NCBI RefSeq assembly: GCF_040802235.1
Contig: NC_133167.1
Coordinates: 16,856,501 to 16,920,500, forward strand
Source: Manis javanica
Taxonomy: Eukaryota > Chordata > Mammalia > Pholidota > Manidae
Direction: 5' to 3'
DNA length: 64,000 nt
In this document: positions 33,841 through 45,345 of the stretch, piece by piece
How positions within the stretch are numbered: the first letter of the stretch is position 1
Layout: each line of letters starts with the position of its first letter
Notes under the pieces: model-generated
The model's database searches: none
The model's input: only the letters and a program-made list of their open reading frames with translations
What the model was told of the DNA's origin: nothing
Made by a program: the position numbers and the translations under genes

Positions 33841-35159
33841 CTTTACCGCGAGTGTGTGTGTGTGTATAGGAAGGCTGTACGTCCCCCTTTAGAGTAAGAT
33901 TTTTTTTTGCAGGGTGGAGAGGACACTGTGTCATCCTATAGGGAGCATGCAGCAGGCGGGGTGGGGGCAGGGAACCCATGATATCACAGCCGCCAGGGCT
34001 GTGTTCCCAGCTGTCAAGCGTGTAATCTGAAGTGAAAGAGAATCCCTTTGGTGGTAGAGGTCCTGAGAGAATACTGCCAGGTTCTCTAAATCACCTCTGT
34101 CCCCTACAGACCCAGCTGACTGTCCTCTCTTCTGTACTAAAACAGGAAAAAATGAAATATCCACTCCTGCGCCAGTGCTCACAGCACAGGGCAAGGATCA
34201 AGAGCTTCCAGAGCCAGATGCCTGCCTTGTGGCTGTGGTTTTCTTTTTGTCATTAAACCTACTGTTTTTTTTCTTTCTCATTTTTACTGCATTGTTACAT
34301 TTCTATTTGGGGAAAGGGTGGTAAGGTGGTTGAATTTGAGAGAGGCACTAAACTATCCTTCACGCTAGTTGTCCCCCTGATAGGCGGGTCAGAGCCCCCT
34401 CCCTGAGCCAGAGCAGACAGGAGCTGCTTGTTCTTCTTGGGGAAGGGTGGGAGTGGAGAACAGAAGGAACGAGAGCTGCTACTGACTTTCTGAGGGGCTC
34501 TGAGGAGTCCTCCCCCCAGGAAACCACTTCAGTCCCCCAGCCCCTCTGCTGCTCGTTAGGCGCTCTCCAGACTAGAAAGCCGAGGTTTGTGCTGGGGTTG
34601 GGTGGGGCTTCGGGGACAGTTTAGACCCTGGCCCTCCAAAGGGGAGGGGGTGGTTACCGAGTGAGCAGAGGGTCACAGCTGAGGCTGTACCATTTGCTTG
34701 TCACCTTGAGAAGTTCCACCTTGTCTAGCAAAACCTCCTTTCAGAGGCAGCCACCACAAAGGGCTCTTATGAGAGCAGCGGCCCCTGCCCCCACCTTCAC
34801 TTCCACTCCCTTTACCATTATTTTTCTTTTGGAGGCAGAGCTGAGGGGCCTTTCTGCTATGGCTTTGAGGAGCTGTACTTATTTTAAAAGGAGATTTAGA
34901 GTCTAGAGCCTCCCCACACCAGAGATCCACTTTTCTGGTTTTCTAGTACCATTGGCAGATATTCAAGGGGTTAAGTAAGGCTTTGCTTCTCTAGGGGGTG
35001 TTTTGTCTATTCCTCCTATCAGCCTCTTGGGCTACTTGGAGATTTAAGAGAGGAGGTGAGAGCTTGCTTCTAGTAGGACTTGACTCAGAGCAGGGACCAG
35101 CCTCCTTCTGTGGGGTGGGAGAGAGAAATGGATGTCTCATTGGGTGACTTTAAGGAATA
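33841..35159. other. NHEJ1 intron stretch, GC-richer and repeat-free
   Basis: Starts with a short TG repeat (33851-33867). Locally GC-rich with no interspersed repeat from 33930 to 35150. No gene recognised. Confidence 0.55.
33851..33867 (+). repeat. TG simple repeat
   Basis: Short run of TG units. Confidence 0.8.
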
Positions 35160-35405
35160 ATACGGTGTAGTGGGTGAAGTGTATGTTCTGGAGTTCTGCT
35201 TCCTAGGCCTCCAACTTCCCCATTCTGCTTTCTGGTTGTGACCTTGGACAAGTTACATAGCTCCTCTGAGCCTTTGTTTTCCCAAACACAAAATGAGACT
35301 AATTTTTGTGCCTAGCTAATTGGGCCACTGTGGAAAATTGAGGTAATCCATTAAAACCCTTTGGCCTACTACCTAGTAAGTAGAAAGCATTCCAAAGTGT
35401 TAACC
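35160..35405 (+). mobile_element. MIR SINE
   Basis: GGTGTAGTGGGTGAAGTGTA, then GTGACCTTGGACAAGTTACA and CTCTGAGCCTTTGTTTTCC match the MIR. Confidence 0.85.
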
Positions 35406-36734
35406 TCCCCAGTATTATTCTAGCCTCTGTTTGGACTCCTCTTTATTGTCTTCCCATCTCCCTCCTTTTCTGACTGTGCAGTTCAGGGAGCTAGCTGGAT
35501 CTCAAGTGGAACCAGAAAAATCTGAATAATATAAGTAGAACTGGACTTTATCTCAAAACTGTTTTGAACTCTGCACCTGTCTTATCTCCATTGCATTTTC
35601 AGCACTATGAGAGAGAGCAAGGCTGCAGAATTATCCCATTTCGAAGGACGGGCCACAAAGAAAGTGATTTAGTGATTCAGCTAAATTGCATACACACATA
35701 CTGCAACATCCCTTCTCCCACTTTGTTTTAAAAGGGGGCAGGGGGAGGCCAACTGTAATTTGCCAAGTCCCAAGCACAAATTAAGTTCAGGTCTCTGTGT
35801 GTTTTTTCCTTAGCAGAGCCCTATGCTGAGCAGGTAGGTGTGCTCAGGAGCCAGAGGCTGTGGGGGAGCAGGGTGCAGTCAGCAGGGGCAGGCAGAGTGG
35901 TCAGGGTAGGTCTTGTGCAGCATGGACACAAACAAAGCCAAACCAGACCAAACACAGCAGTGGCGTCTGTTGTCTGCTGGACTCCACATTTCCTCTTCAA
36001 GGGCAGCACACCTTGTGTACTTCGGGTATTGCATTCTCTCCCAGATCACCACAGTTTGTGATCAGTGAGCTGAGAGAACTTAGAGGGGTTCCTGTGAAGG
36101 ACCAAACAGAGGGACCCCTTGGGGTTAGCTCTTGCCTAAGACTCAGAAACAGCTCATTCAATGGAGCGGCTGTGGAAAAATGTGAAGTGAGCAGAAAGGA
36201 GAGTGAGCTGGTTATCTTTTAAAAAGCTGCATGTCATCACTGTATCCCTTTTCTTTGTCCTCTGAATTGGCTTTTCTTTCAGGCTCAGAAGAAACTGAGT
36301 TTCTTCAACTCAAAAAAGATTTGGCTGTTAACTATTTGAATGATGTATCTGCAGGTCATGTTTTTCTTCTTTATTGATGTATATTACTTTAAAATGGAAA
36401 TGGCGAGGCAGAGCGTCTTGCACAAGGTACATCAGGGAGCAGGAAGTAGTGGTGAGAAAGGACTCCTAGCTGAAGCTTTGTCAGGCCACTTGGGCTTCGT
36501 GGAGTGCTTCTGCTAAAAATTCTTCAGGAAGTAAGTTGTTCGTGCTTCATGTGCTGCTGGGGAGGGTAGCTTTACTCTCCGCTTTTATACCCACCCCACA
36601 GAAAAGAGGGCAAGGGGAGAAAGTGAAACCTTGGCCTCTCGCGTAGGTCCTGAGCATTGGGAGAGTAAAGGAGATCTCTAGGAAGCAACAGAGCAGCTTT
36701 GGGGAAATAAGGAGCCTTACAGATAATATTGTGT
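35406..36734. other. NHEJ1 intron stretch, nothing recognised
   Basis: A splice-acceptor-like TTTCTTTCAG at 36272-36281 precedes text that does not encode XLF. No gene supported. Confidence 0.55.
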
Positions 36735-36860
36735 GTAATCCTTTATCAGTTTCAGACAGGTGTTGGTGTTCTTGTTTTTCTGGTGAGGGAACAGAAGTAA
36801 AAGAGGTCTATGACATAGCTGCTAACTGACAAAGCCAGGACCTTCTGACACAAAAGCCAC
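36735..36860 (-). mobile_element. MIR SINE fragment
   Basis: TTTCTGGTGAGGGAACAGAA followed by CTGACAAAGCCAGGACCTTC, MIR complement core. Confidence 0.5.
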
Positions 36861-37279
36861 ACAGCCTTGATCTTTCCCAGAGTCAGAGCAGTGGGCTGGT
36901 GTGGCAGTGGTAGACCATGAACTACCCGCAGGTCACCAGCGAGGGTGTCCAGACTACATCTCCCTGCTCTGGGTTTTGACTTGTCACTGAATTGTTGGCA
37001 GGTCACCTGCTTTGGGATGCAGTGGGGAAAGGTTGATACTGGTCAGACCCTGGTTTCTGTATGCACTATAGCATTAGGGCATTTCTGGAGCCTCCTTGGC
37101 ACTGGATTTTGGGGCCAGACAAGAAAAGTCTCAGTGTTCCCTGAAAAGGAAGGGACAGACATTTCTCAGGTACCTCCTCTAGTTTCTCTTTAATCCTTTC
37201 ATGAACTCTGATGTAGATTATGTTCATCTCAATGACCCACTCACCCCACTTTATCTATCCATCCCTCCTCTTTCTCTTT

Positions 37280-37400
37280 CTTTCAAAATAAGACATTTAT
37301 TAAATGTAATAACTGGCCCAAAGTGTCACAGCTATCAAATAGAAGACCTTAAGTACAAGTCCAAATCTTTTGAGACTCTAAAGCCAGAACTTAAAGCTTG
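37280..37400 (-). mobile_element. MIR SINE fragment
   Basis: ACTGGCCCAAAGTGTCACAG, then AAGTACAAGTCCAAATCTTT; the MIR complement, decayed. Confidence 0.45.
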
Positions 37401-37669
37401 TTTCTACTTATGTTCTTTTGTCTAAGAATTTTTTTCCCCTAATTTCTATGTAATATTCCTCCTTCCTCTTTGACTAGAAGCCACTTTCAGCTTGTCTTCT
37501 TAAACCGTGCTACTTCTCTTGGGCATTGGAGTCCCCTTTCCTTTTGACTCACCCTTTTACTACCAGAGCTGGGTCTGTGTTGGGGACCCAAGGTCATTCC
37601 AGGTTTTCTTTGATCTAGGGGTTTTATTTTAGGTTTCTGGATCATGCCTCTGTAACATCTACCTTATGC

Positions 37670-38490
37670 CCTGAAGTGGAGGCATCCTTGCCTCCTATCA
37701 CATCCTATACTCAGTTCATTAGCAAATCCTGTTGGCCACACCTTCAAATATATCCAGAATCTGCTCCACTGCTGCCACCCTGGCCCAGCGCATCCATCTT
37801 CCACCTGGTTATTGTAGCAGCCTCCTGGCAGATCTGCCCAATTTCTCACCTGTCTTTCAACACTCACAGTGATTCTTTAAAAATTTAAGTCAGATCATTT
37901 CACGTTTCTCTTTATGAGCTCTAATGGCCTTTCATCTTACAGATCAAAAGCTAACGTACCATATTACCTTATGATTTCAAATAAATACACAGGCACATAT
38001 CCACATGCCCGTGATACTCCCTCTCATAAGGGTGACCGTCTAATTTATTGTCCAAATTGGGACACCTATAAGAGGGAATGGGAGCTCTATTAATAAACAA
38101 CAATAAGCACAAACTGGGACTGGACTCAGGCAAACTGGACATCTAGTTTTGACACAGGTACCCACATGGATCATTCTCTCACTTCTTTTTAGGTCTTCTT
38201 AAAAATACTGCCTTCTCAGTGAGACCTTCTTTGGCATCCATTTAAAATTGTAACACTTTCCACTCCTATCCATAATGCCTATACTGATTAATTTTTCTCC
38301 ATGGTGCTATCACTATCTGATAGAGTATATGTTTTAATAAGTTATTTGTTTGTTGTTGATCTTCCCTCTCTAGGATGTAAACTTCAAGAGGGCAGGAGAT
38401 TTTTATCTTTCATTCAATATACTGTAGCCACAGCATTTAAGTCATCCAACACCATAGATCAGTAAATATTTGTTGAATGCATGATTTGGG
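37670..38490 (+). mobile_element. L2 3' UTR, long, interrupted by a small DNA-element-like insert
   Basis: L2 text runs 37670-38020 and resumes 38160-38490, ending AGTAAATATTTGTTGAATGC. Between about 38030 and 38160 lies unrelated sequence with self-similar ends (AAGGGTGACCGTCTAATTTA at the left, CAAACTGGACATCTAG at the right), resembling a nonautonomous DNA transposon whose family I cannot name. Confidence 0.7.
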
Positions 38491-40639
38491 GGTGGGGTGG
38501 GGAGGAGTCTAACTCCTTAAAGAGTCTTTCTCATTAGAGTCCTCTTCCTAGCCGTTTTTCTTGTTCTCTTCTATTTATTTTGGTAACCTTGGGTAATGTG
38601 AGACCCTAGAAGAGTTTTTCAGTGTCTAAACCATCAGAGTTGCTAATGATGAAAATTACAATGATTTCCTAAACTGAGGCTTGAGCTCTGTAGGGAAGGA
38701 AATTTGAATCCAGTACCAGCAGAATTTACCAGATTGTAAGAGGGAGGAGAAAATTTCTTACCTTTAGGAGATCATGTGTTGGGGGCTCCAGTGGTTATGA
38801 TATTATGACAGTCAGTATCAGGGCCTTGGGGCTGTGCCAGCTTCTGGGGCTCGTACCGGAACCAAAGGCCTGTTCAAGGCTGATGCTGGTGAGTTCCAGT
38901 TTCTCATTTCCCCTTTCTCCTCTGCCTGTTAAACCTGTATCCTCAGCCTATGGCCCACATTGGGTATGGTAAGCAGTAAATCAAGGTCCAGCCTTTCTTT
39001 ACCCCGGATTCTAAAGGTTTCTTTTCTGAAACAACCTCAGAGGAAAGAAGGATGAAGTTGGGGGTGGGAAATCAAACCTCTTAATTCTAGTTGAAAGTGA
39101 CAATTGGGATTGCTCCAGCAGATCCAGCTGGGATTAGAGAATAGGAGGGAGTCTTAAGAATTTCTGGACTCCTGGTAGTGAGTTTTAGACTTGATGATAA
39201 TGAGAATAACAGACATGTGTCCCTGAGAGAGAGGTGTTTGGACCCTAGGAACCAAGATGGGCTGCAGTAGGGACAAGAAGGGGAAATAAAATACCTTACA
39301 GGATTTCTATAATTTTGGTGTCCCTAAAGCTTCTGATATGGCTGTAGAGCAAGGCCCAAAGTCCTAGTGAATTGGAGATGGGAGAGTAATACAACTCTTG
39401 TGGCTATTGAAGAGTCACAGTCCAGCAGTAAGAGGTGAAGAGGTATTAAATGTAGCAGGATGACTAAAAAGGGAAGCCTAGAGGAAGCTTCTGATTGCTC
39501 ATCATTGTTGTATCAGTAGTAGTTTGGAGCCAAGGAAGCCCTGGTAAGCAGTTGCATCATAGAGAAAGCTGTTCTTTGAAATGAAAGGTAATTCCCGTGG
39601 GCATATCCTTAATGCAGAAAATGAATCCCTCAGTGATCTGGTGGACAAGAATTTCGCCTTCTAGTTTCATTTCCCATGAGATGTGTCCACGTATCCTGAC
39701 TTTTCATACCTTCGTGCCTGATGCTTCCACCACATTCAAAGTCTAGCCTTGCAAGGCTTAACTTGATATCACCACCTCTGAAGCTTTTTGCAGGACTCTC
39801 AGTCAGAATTTGTCACTTTCTACTACTCTGGGTTCTCACTGCCCTTTGTTTATAACTCTGTATAGCATAAGCTTGGGGAGAAAACCATAAATCTGCCTAT
39901 CTCCCACATGTGAATATAAACTCTTTTAGGCAGGGACTCTGACTTATTTGTCTTTAACTAACTCTGTCCCGTTCTGAGGAGGGAAGGAGTGGTGCGTCTA
40001 TTTCCTGCTCCCTCCACCCAGCTATGCTTTACTGCCTGGCACATGGTAGAATTTCACTAGCTTTTTTGCTGAGTAGAATTGACTCTGGGTTAATCAAGTG
40101 AATACATTATTACAATAGACCGACCTGTCTCTTCTTCCTCTCCCCGCTCTGGGCAGTGACCCGCTCTGTGGCTGGTACATCTTGCTCCTGGCTCATTCAT
40201 ACGTATAGCAGGGGCACTGCTGTTTGCCTTTCTTACTTAGTCCTGGCTCTAGCATTCTCCCTTTGATCTCTGCTGCTTGCCCGTCCCAGCTCGCCCCTAC
40301 CATTGTCCTACATGGGGAGCTAATATTTCTCCTTCCCAAGCTCGGACCTCTCTCCATGTCTCTTCCCTAGATGATGCCCAAGGAAACAGTGATGATGGAA
40401 CAGCAAGAATAGGATTAAGGGTATGGCCTCTCAGTCTCTGAGGGTTCCAGGTAGGGCCAACTGCCTTCTTTTTATCTGTTCACTTCTCTCTTGTCCCCTG
40501 AGGAAGCTTGTTTGTGAGTTGGATGGGAATGTAGGCAAATTATCTGTGGATGTGAGGGACTGAAGATTATGGTTCCAGGAAAGGCTGTATTGCCATTTTG
40601 ACTAAAATTCTGATGTTCAGAGAAGTCATCAGGGTAGTC

Positions 40640-40740
40640 ATACGTGTGGGCCCTGAAGCCAGCCTGTCTGGATCCTGCTCCAGCTCCACGGCTTATCAGC
40701 TGTGACTACCTCAGCAAGGTGGGCCCATACTAGTGCCTAC
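40640..40740 (+). mobile_element. MIR SINE fragment
   Basis: GGCCCTGAAGCCAGCCTGTC followed by ACGGCTTATCAGCTGTGACT match the MIR head. Confidence 0.6.
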
Positions 40741-40850
40741 TATGTTCACTCATTTGCAAACAGTTACTGAGCCCCTACTGTAGGTCAGGTTGTTCTAGGT
40801 GCCAGGGAAATAGCAGGGAATAGACAAAATAGGCTAGTTCATTTAAATTC
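40740..40850 (+). repeat. Ancient repeat, first half of the same family
   Basis: TGAGCCCCTACTGTAGGTCA, then GGTGCCAGGGAAATAGCAGG. Confidence 0.45.
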
Positions 40851-42164
40851 TTAGAAGAGTGTCTAGCATATAGTAAATAGGCAGCAAAGGTACCAATATT
40901 CCCTTCCTAGTACTTTTCCAGGAATGGGTACTCAGGTAGGGTAACCTGTGCAGCAACTAGAGGACCAAATCTCTTGGCGATGGGGAAGAACAGAGAAAGG
41001 GCTAGGATACAGGTTCTAGATTTGGACTGAGGTCCAGGGCAGCAGTGGCTTCTGTAGCTTTTTGTTTCTGGCACTTCAATTTGAGACTAAATACCAAAGC
41101 TGGCTAAAGATCACCCTAGAAAACTTGTGAGCCTGTTTAGTTCCATAGAAAGTGCAGGAGGAGATGACCCTGGACCAAATAGATGCTGCCTAGCCCATTT
41201 GTACAGACAGCACAGTGTCTACTGAGCCATGTATGGATAATCCGAAGAGAAGCCACATTTCTTAGGCAATACTAAGGGAGGGCCTAGAGACAAGCTATAT
41301 GGAGAACAGCTGTTGGCCTCTCTGCCGTCAGGGCTTTCTGGCTACAGAGCAGAGGACCTTTAGCTGGAGGTGATGGCTTGGGGACTGGAGAGCTGAAGCT
41401 AGGAAAGAGAGTGAAGCAAGGTGGAGGTGTGTGGCCTGTTGGTTTCCCTTTCCTGTTTCAGACCCTTCCTCAGGGAATGCTGCTCAAGAGGGCTGTTTTA
41501 CTCCTTGTTTGACTACTAGCTAGAAGTAAAGTTTGGGCTCAAGGCTCCTGATTCATTGTGGTTTCCAGTGGACTCCAAAGCCTGATAAAGCCTTTATGGA
41601 AATAAGGTTGGAGTATGTTACATTTCCTGGGGATCAACAAGGTTTTCTGGTACCACCATACTCAGGAACGATAACCATATAATCCTGTCTATGCTTCAGC
41701 AACTATGTCACTGCCTCTTCTACTTTCTCCTTCCATCCTTCTCCCACGGTGGGCTTTCAGAAATGAATGCCCTTTGTAGCACAGGGAGTGCCTTGACACG
41801 CGATGCTGGCCAATCCAGGATTCTTGGGTTGGTTCCCATGTGAGTTGCTGGCATGGCCTGCCTTGGCAACCTGCTAACTTGGCTGAGAACCGTGACCATT
41901 TGCATGCATAGTGACAGATGAAGTAGTTCTGGGTCTTTTCCAAGATTCTGAAGTGCAGTCAGGTTTGGGACCACTGGATACCATACACTTTCATCTCACT
42001 TTTACTTCACTTTCTTCAGTCTTCAGTCATTACTTCAACTCAGTCCAGGCAAGTAATGGCTGAAACTTGAACTAGGCAAAGCATGTTGCTGTGGGTATAA
42101 ATCCACAGTTCACTCCATCATTCCATAGTGAAGGAAACAGGTAAGTATAGTGTGATTATAGCAG

Positions 42165-42440
42165 TATTTCTCAACTCTTTTTTCATTATCACCTCCCTAA
42201 GGATCCTTTTAAGATATTTTTTTCCTAATCAGCCCTCCTCAGAATTTTAATACTGCAGATGTACCAAAATTCTATTTAAGTACTGTATGTATATCTATGC
42301 TTTATACTTCAAAAGAGTAAGATTTTTTTTCACCTCTCAAGAACCAGTTTTCTTCCCTTTTGGGGGAAATATCACCCCCATTGTGAGTTTGAGGGTTACA
42401 GTAAAACACAGTGGGGTTGCAGTGAGAAATATAAAATGGC
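42165..42440 (+). mobile_element. DNA-transposon-like fragment
   Basis: GCAGTATTTCTCAACTCTTT resembles a hAT terminal repeat; interior GTATATCTATGCTTTATAC and CACCTCTCAAGAACCAGTTT look like a dispersed element. It ends about 530 bases before the NHEJ1 exon. Confidence 0.5.
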
Positions 42441-42967
42441 AGGTAAGCTTCCACAGCTCTGCAAACCGTATTTCTCCCATCCCCTCTGACTGGACATCAC
42501 AGCTATGTAAATTGTTCTTGTCTCTCAGTCTGTCATTCCCTTTTGCTCTCTCTCCTTTCCTGGATTTTATCCTTTTTCTCTCTTTCGTGTTGGACTTTAG
42601 GAGAAAATTTAATTAAAATAGGAGTCCGTACAGCTGAGAGACAATTTAGGGAAGATGATTTCCTAAAACAGTCCTCTAAGAGGTCACCCTTTGGAAGAAA
42701 GAGCCTAGAGATCTATGGAGTATCCATGAGAAAACATAACAGACCTAAGTACTGGGGAAAAGAAAAATCTACATTTGGAGTTGCCTTTCAGAGAAGTCCT
42801 CCCAAGAGGCCTTTTTTAAATTGGTCCCAACAAGGTCTGGCTATGGACGTCCTACATTGGATGTAACCTCTCTATATAAATTCTTCTGGGGTTGGTTCCA
42901 CTGGGATATCAAGTTCTTTTTCTCTAGCAACAGTGTAATCAATGACAGCATCTCCTCTCCTCTGTAG

Positions 42968-43076
42968 AAACTACCGGAGGCATGCAGCATTGGCAATGGA
43001 AAACCCTTTGTGATGAATCTACAGAGTCTCTACATGGCAGTCACTAAACAAGAGATCCAAGTGGATCAAGACACTG
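42968..43076 (+). CDS. NHEJ1: NHEJ1 coding exon starting at codon 197 (human exon 6)
   Basis: A 109-nt exon, phase 0 in and phase 1 out; acceptor AG at 42966-42967, donor GT at 43077-43078. It opens with KLPEACSIG and continues through KPFVMNLQ and LYMAVT, which match human XLF closely. The 3' end reads QVDQDT before the split Gly codon. Human has three more residues here, so this exon is three codons shorter next to its donor. A telomere-like G-rich tract begins 31 bases after the exon end. Confidence 0.95.
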
Positions 43077-44263
43077 GTGAGTAGCTCCAGAGGTACTTGG
43101 ACACCCTGGGGTTAGGGTTAGGGTCTAGGGTTGTGTTGTCCAATATGGTAGTTCTAGCCATTTGTAACTATTTCCATTTATATTAATTAAAACTAAATAA
43201 AGTGAAAAACTCATCTCTGCATTTGCTCTAACCACATTTCAAGCCACATTTGCTCTAGTGTCATTTGTCCTAGCTACCACTGCAGAAAGTTCTAGAGAAC
43301 TGGTCTAGGTGCTTAGGAGAATGAGTGAGAGAACCAGGAGTAAGATTAATCTCCCTACCTGAGACCTGGTAGGAAATGTGTAGAAGAACAGTTGGCTGTT
43401 TTGAGTCAAGGAAACTCCTGTCCTCCCTGGTTAAAGTGGGCCTGGGGAATCTTCACAGGGAATCTAGAAACAGGACTTTCTGAGAGTTAGCTGAAAGTTG
43501 ACTTTATGGCTACTTCTCTGTTTATATACTAGTACCATAGTCTGGTCTTTATCAGAATGCTTGATAAATGCTAATGCTTTTCTGATAAGAAAAAGACATT
43601 TGTCACTATCTTCCCCTGATCTTTCTGATTTCAGGAGATCCTCAGGCCTCAAGCAGTGCCTCCCTGCAAGGAAGTGATAACCAACTTCTGAACCAGCCAA
43701 AAGAGCCAGTCTCCTCAGCACCACTGCTCCCTGAGCCTGAGAAAGAGTCCACAGTGAGTCATGAGCAGCTTCCTGGATGACATTCTGAGAGTTGGAGGAG
43801 TTTGCACCTATAGCCCCAAACCAGTGGTCCCTGGAATTGTCATCTGGGTGATGCTGCCTTTACGATATTGGTGATATTGTGACCAGGATTACAAATGGTT
43901 TCTAGATGGAGAGTCTTGGTCTTTTGCATCTCCCCTTGCTGTGTCCTCTCTGCAATTCTTTTGCTGAAGATGGACCTAGACTCCATTCCTACGTTATCCC
44001 ACTTCCAGTGATGGTCATTCCCAGGGGAAAAGGGATGTACACATCTGTGTACACATAGAGCCTTTTATCGCATTCACTGCCTGACATAGATTTCAAAACA
44101 CCTGTGCCATGGAAGGGAGGAAGTTGCTTTCCTAACTTAAGTGGAACTGTTCAAAACCTCTATTAACTTGGGTTCCTTTTTTTTCTAGAATACTTCAGGC
44201 CCTATGCAGAGACCTCAGCCATCAAAGGTCAAGAGGAAGAAGCTAAGGGGACTCTTCAGTTAA
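42968..44263 (+). CDS. NHEJ1: NHEJ1 (XLF/Cernunnos), last three coding exons, partial gene
   Basis: NHEJ1 encodes XLF, a homodimeric XRCC4-like scaffold of nuclear non-homologous end joining. It bridges DNA ends with XRCC4-LIG4 and binds Ku80 through its C-terminal tail. Visible coding is join(42968-43076, 43635-43753, 44189-44263), 303 nt. It gives 100 residues matching human residues 197-299: the start of the tail after the coiled coil, a Ser/Gln/Pro-rich disordered linker, and the basic Ku-binding end [12 protein letters not shown]. All three splice junctions are canonical (AG/GT) and phases agree (0, 1, 0). The head domain and most of the coiled coil lie upstream, outside the window. If the N-terminus has human length the protein is about 296 aa, three shorter than human. 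IHH follows 12.8 kb downstream on the same strand, as in human. Confidence 0.95.
43108..43130 (+). repeat. Telomere-like TTAGGG tract, G-quadruplex-prone
   Basis: Four G-runs separated by TTA, TTA and TCTA (43108-43111, 43115-43117, 43121-43123, 43128-43130), 31 bases after the NHEJ1 exon end at 43076. Confidence 0.8.
43128..43308 (+). mobile_element. hAT-like element in the NHEJ1 intron after exon 6
   Basis: TTGTCCAATATGGTAG at the left and CTAGCTACCACTGCAGAAAG at the right with AACCACATTTCAAGCCACAT inside are phrases of a common old DNA element. It starts right at the end of a telomere-like tract. Confidence 0.55.
43635..43753 (+). CDS. NHEJ1: NHEJ1 penultimate coding exon (human exon 7)
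   Basis: A 119-nt exon: two bases completing the split Gly codon, then 39 codons; acceptor AG at 43633-43634, donor GT at 43754-43755. It encodes the low-complexity linker ([12 protein letters not shown], then LLNQP, then EKEST at the exon end). Length equals the human exon, but the linker is more diverged than the flanking exons, as expected of a disordered segment that in human XLF carries phosphorylation sites. Confidence 0.95.
44189..44263 (+). CDS. NHEJ1: NHEJ1 terminal coding exon with Ku-binding tail and stop
   Basis: The acceptor is a T-rich tract ending CTAG at 44185-44188. Twenty-four codons follow, then TAA at 44261-44263. The protein ends [10 protein letters not shown]. In human XLF this is the X-type Ku80-binding motif, a basic patch followed by an aromatic residue near the C-terminus. 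The basic residues and the final Leu-Phe-Ser are retained. One position is Leu where human has Pro (human residue 294). Confidence 0.95.
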   Translation, partial: NTSGPMQRPQPSKVKRKKLRGLFS

Positions 44264-44700
44264 CCTGTCAACTGTCTCAACTGAGGATGGACTAGGAGAA
44301 TAGTTTCCTAGTGTTACCGAGAGGAACTTCCATGGCAGCAGTAGCTCTGACACAGAGTTGTACAGTCAGAGCCCCATTGTAAGGGCGACACAACTGAAGT
44401 TCATGTTGACAGGCATGGGTACTGTTATCCAAAGGAATCTTGGCTCCTGCCTGTAGGGCATTCACCTTCCATATCTGAGTGGAAGCCGGTTTCTGGGAAT
44501 CCCATACTCTCTTCTTTTACAGGGGTGGTTCTTTAGACCTAGGATCCTACCAGCAACTTCAGGTAATAGGGCAAGTCAGCAAAAAAGCACAATATGCTTA
44601 GGAAGCCTTGTCTCCCTTTCTCAAGTGTCCCTAGCCAGTCCTAGGTGTTCCCTGAGAGACCCACTACTGTCTTCAGAGTGGAATAAAAAGCACTCACACT
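44264..44700 (+). other. NHEJ1: NHEJ1 3' UTR (shortest form) with AATAAA at 44682-44687
   Basis: Non-coding sequence follows the TAA. The first canonical poly(A) signal is AATAAA at 44682-44687, with cleavage expected 10-30 bases later. Further AATAAA hexamers at 45304 and 46481 could give longer forms. The UTR end is inferred, not seen. Confidence 0.55.
44682..44687 (+). terminator. NHEJ1: NHEJ1 proximal poly(A) signal AATAAA
   Basis: First canonical hexamer after the NHEJ1 stop codon, 419 bases downstream. Use is inferred. Confidence 0.5.
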
Positions 44701-45300
44701 CCCCTGCTTTTGAGATTCCTTAATCTATGGAACGCATAGACAACCCACTTCACTTTAGTGGGTCCCACCCCGTTGTTGTCTCTGACAAAGTCTAGGCCTT
44801 TAGTCCAATACTTCAGATTCTTCTGATGCTTTTTCTCTGTGACCTGTTCTAAGCCTACATTTGGGATCTTTGATCTTAAAACTTCTCTCCTTGGTGGGCA
44901 CAGACAGAACTGATTGCTGCTGCTCTCCTTTGCCCAACTTGATGTGCCTGAAGAATGAATAGTGCCTAGCAGGGAAAAAAATGTACAGGCTGAGTGACAA
45001 AGGCAGAATCTTAGACAGTAGGAAGCAAACTCTTTGGGGGACTAGCCAAGTCCTGTAGCCTTCTTGCTAGGTTGTCCTCTACAGGTAAGGCTGTCTGAAA
45101 CTCCACCTTGGAGAGATAGGAAGGAAAGGAGAACTCAGATGTTCATGGGCACTGCTGGGTAGGGTCAGGGCAGAACCACAGAGGCCTTTGCCGGTCTACT
45201 TACTTGGGATGAGCAGATGCCTCCTTGTCCACATATCCTCTCTAGCTGGGACTGGTACTTCTGTCCTTATGTCAAGACACGGGGGAGAAGACCATCCAAG

Positions 45301-45345
45301 CAATAATAAAATAATGATGATTATAATAAGACCAATAATAATAAA
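45301..45345 (+). repeat. AAT-rich tract
   Basis: Imperfect AAT/GAT units abutting the MIR. Confidence 0.7.

Larger units (their letters stand above)
38491..42164. other. NHEJ1 intron stretch, mostly unclassified
   Basis: Apart from the MIR and old-repeat fragments at 40640-40850, and possible L2-like text at 39780-40080, nothing is recognisable. No coding exon of NHEJ1 seen. Confidence 0.5.
1..42967 (+). other. NHEJ1: 3' part of a large NHEJ1 intron (between exons coding up to codon 196 and from codon 197)
   Basis: The stretch ends in a pyrimidine tract and AG at 42966-42967, directly before an exon whose first codon aligns with Lys197 of human XLF. The intron is therefore phase 0. I looked for the preceding exon (residues around 177-196, a short acidic stretch ending Phe-Met-Ile-Glu) and did not find it, so the whole left 43 kb appears intronic. 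From known biology, the large NHEJ1 intron carries IHH enhancers in mammals and birds, and deletions or duplications in it cause limb and skull phenotypes. Contents are listed separately. A short exon of about 60 bases could still have been missed by eye. Confidence 0.8.

Noticed and set aside
36272-36345. A possible extra NHEJ1 exon after TTTCTTTCAG
   Set aside because: The translation does not match XLF and soon hits stops; no matching donor in frame.
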